A stretch of 6,676 bases of DNA from NCBI GenBank assembly GCA_025997935.1, contig BNVG01000112.1:1-6676 (forward strand), in the 5' to 3' direction. The notes beneath the pieces were generated by a model. That model saw only the letters and a program-made list of their open reading frames with translations. It was not told the DNA's origin and searched no databases. The position numbers were made by a program, and so were the translations under genes. Shown piece after piece: positions 5,704-6,676 of the stretch. The DNA is from Synergistales bacterium. Lineage in GTDB: Bacteria > Synergistota > Synergistia > Synergistales > Aminobacteriaceae. Position 1 is the first letter of the stretch; every line of letters starts with the position of its first letter.

Positions 5704-6676
5704 ACTGATTGAATATATTGTCTATCATTTGTTTCTTGAACTGATTCTCGACCTCGCCTTCCTCTCCGCTACCGGGGCCGACCGGAATGCTCAGGTTGAG
5801 GCGAAATTGCTTATCGCTCTTCTTCTGTTCTTCTTCGGCCTCTTTGTTCAGACGATTCATCGGAAGATACCCCTCGAGGGACTTGTCTATTTGAAGATTC
5901 AGGAGATGCAAGTTGTCCCAGCTACCGCGAAGTTGAAACTTAACGTCCTGAAAATCATGTTCTTTATACCCCACAAGTTTGCTGACGGCCTGCCGCGCAA
6001 GCTGGTCGCCGCCCATCAACGTTCCGCTGGTGGCCTGGAAAAGGCCGCTTATGGCCTTTAGCGCGCCGTCCAAGAGGTGAACGTCAAAACGACCTCTGAA
6101 GTTCAGGCCAATCCCCTTGCCGGGAAGTCCGAGAGGCCCCTCGACGGACATATAACGGTATAATGGGTCGCCGAGCTTTGCTGTCGCCTGAGTGCCGGGG
6201 TTGAGCCTTATGTCCCGCCCGTCCCAGAAAAACGTGCCGCGTATTTCCTTAAACGGGATTTTTCCGTCCTTTACCACCGCGTTGAGCTGTTTGAATTTAT
6301 GTATATATCCCTCCGTGGATTTGAAATCCCCGTTTGCGAAGGTCATCATCATAGCGCCGTAGTCGCCTTTTGCGCTGATATTCACGTCGGCGCTGCCCAC
6401 GATGGCGCCGCCGGCCATAAACTTATCCGCCGCTCCTCCGAGGCTGAACCCCAGGATTTGGAGGTTCGCCTTCCATTGATGGTCGGTCATTTTGACCTCC
6501 GCGTTCAATTTGACGTCGCCCCCGGCGAAGCGCGCGCTTCCGTCCGCGTTCACACGGTCGCCAAGAATGCTTATAGGCAAAGATACATCGCTTATCTCCG
6601 TTCCATAGACCGAAAGTTTTGGCAAGGACAGCGATACGTGAATCGGAGAGGGTTTTGCGGCGGAAGTCGCCGCCGG
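5693..6676 (-). CDS. AsmA/TamB-like envelope protein, C-terminal part
   Basis: C-terminal 327 residues of a larger protein; the frame has no stop up to the right edge, where the codons read PAATSAAKPSPIHVSLS before LPKLSVYG. A TTG at 6625 could be mistaken for a start but lies inside the frame, with no ribosome binding site. The sequence is beta-rich with amphipathic strands and Gly-Asp turns (DVSLPISILGDRVNADG, ARFAGGDVKLNAEV, VEGPLGLPGKGIG, DVKFQLRGSWDN), as in the C-terminal region of AsmA-family proteins. These are usually anchored in the inner membrane by one N-terminal helix and span the periplasm as long beta grooves implicated in phospholipid transport to the outer membrane. The tail has a charged stretch (KEAEEEQKKSDKQ) and ends in NQFQF. 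The anchor and main domain lie outside the window. Family identity rests on fold-like pattern rather than a diagnostic motif, so it is moderate; another DUF748-type envelope protein is possible. Confidence 0.62.
   Translation of the reverse strand, partial: PAATSAAKPSPIHVSLSLPKLSVYGTEISDVSLPISILGDRVNADGSARFAGGDVKLNAEVKMTDHQWKANLQILGFSLGGAADKFMAGGAIVGSADVNISAKGDYGAMMMTFANGDFKSTEGYIHKFKQLNAVVKDGKIPFKEIRGTFFWDGRDIRLNPGTQATAKLGDPLYRYMSVEGPLGLPGKGIGLNFRGRFDVHLLDGALKAISGLFQATSGTLMGGDQLARQAVSKLVGYKEHDFQDVKFQLRGSWDNLHLLNLQIDKSLEGYLPMNRLNKEAEEEQKKSDKQFRLNLSIPVGPGSGEEGEVENQFKKQMIDNIFNQFQF

Noticed and set aside
6572..6625. TTG at 6625 as the start of a 310-residue protein
   Set aside because: The frame continues without a stop to the window edge, no ribosome binding site precedes the TTG, and the upstream codons continue the same beta-strand pattern. 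The gene is cut by the window edge.

Overview
All five recognisable genes in this window read on the minus strand, so transcription runs from high to low coordinates. Two are partial: an AsmA/TamB-like gene enters from the right edge and a histidine kinase leaves through the left edge. The AsmA-type periplasmic protein points to a bacterium with an outer membrane. BspA-type leucine-rich repeats, moderate GC, non-ATG starts (TTG, GTG) and many sensory kinases would fit an anaerobic host- or gut-associated lineage. Synergistota or a deltaproteobacterial relative is possible, but this is a guess; no RNA gene or taxonomic marker is present.

Right part (about 4690-6676): the C-terminal 327 residues of an AsmA/TamB-like protein are followed, 37 bases after its stop, by a complete 322-residue BspA-like LRR protein. 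The LRR protein has eleven regular 23-residue units and one irregular interruption, and no visible signal peptide. The junction carries an 11-bp perfect tandem repeat overlapping the AsmA stop codon.

Middle (4565-4686): a 122-base AT-rich gap holds a perfect TATAAT -10-like hexamer and a GGGAGG ribosome binding site. It probably starts a separate signalling operon.

Left part (1-4564): a tightly packed three-gene signalling operon, in order of transcription. (1) A membrane-bound hybrid sensor kinase with a Cache-like periplasmic sensor, HAMP, HisKA, HATPase and receiver. (2) A FIST-domain cytosolic sensor protein, 4 bases downstream. (3) A soluble GAF-HisKA-HATPase kinase, overlapping the FIST gene by 4 bases (ATGA), whose end is cut off by the window. 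The likely logic is that one kinase monitors the outside or membrane while the FIST protein binds a small ligand or cofactor and tunes one or both kinases, feeding a phosphorelay whose output lies outside the window. The arrangement recalls NosP (heme/NO-sensing FIST) operons, but the ligand here is unknown.

I found no tRNA, rRNA, CRISPR array, insertion sequence or obvious mobile element.
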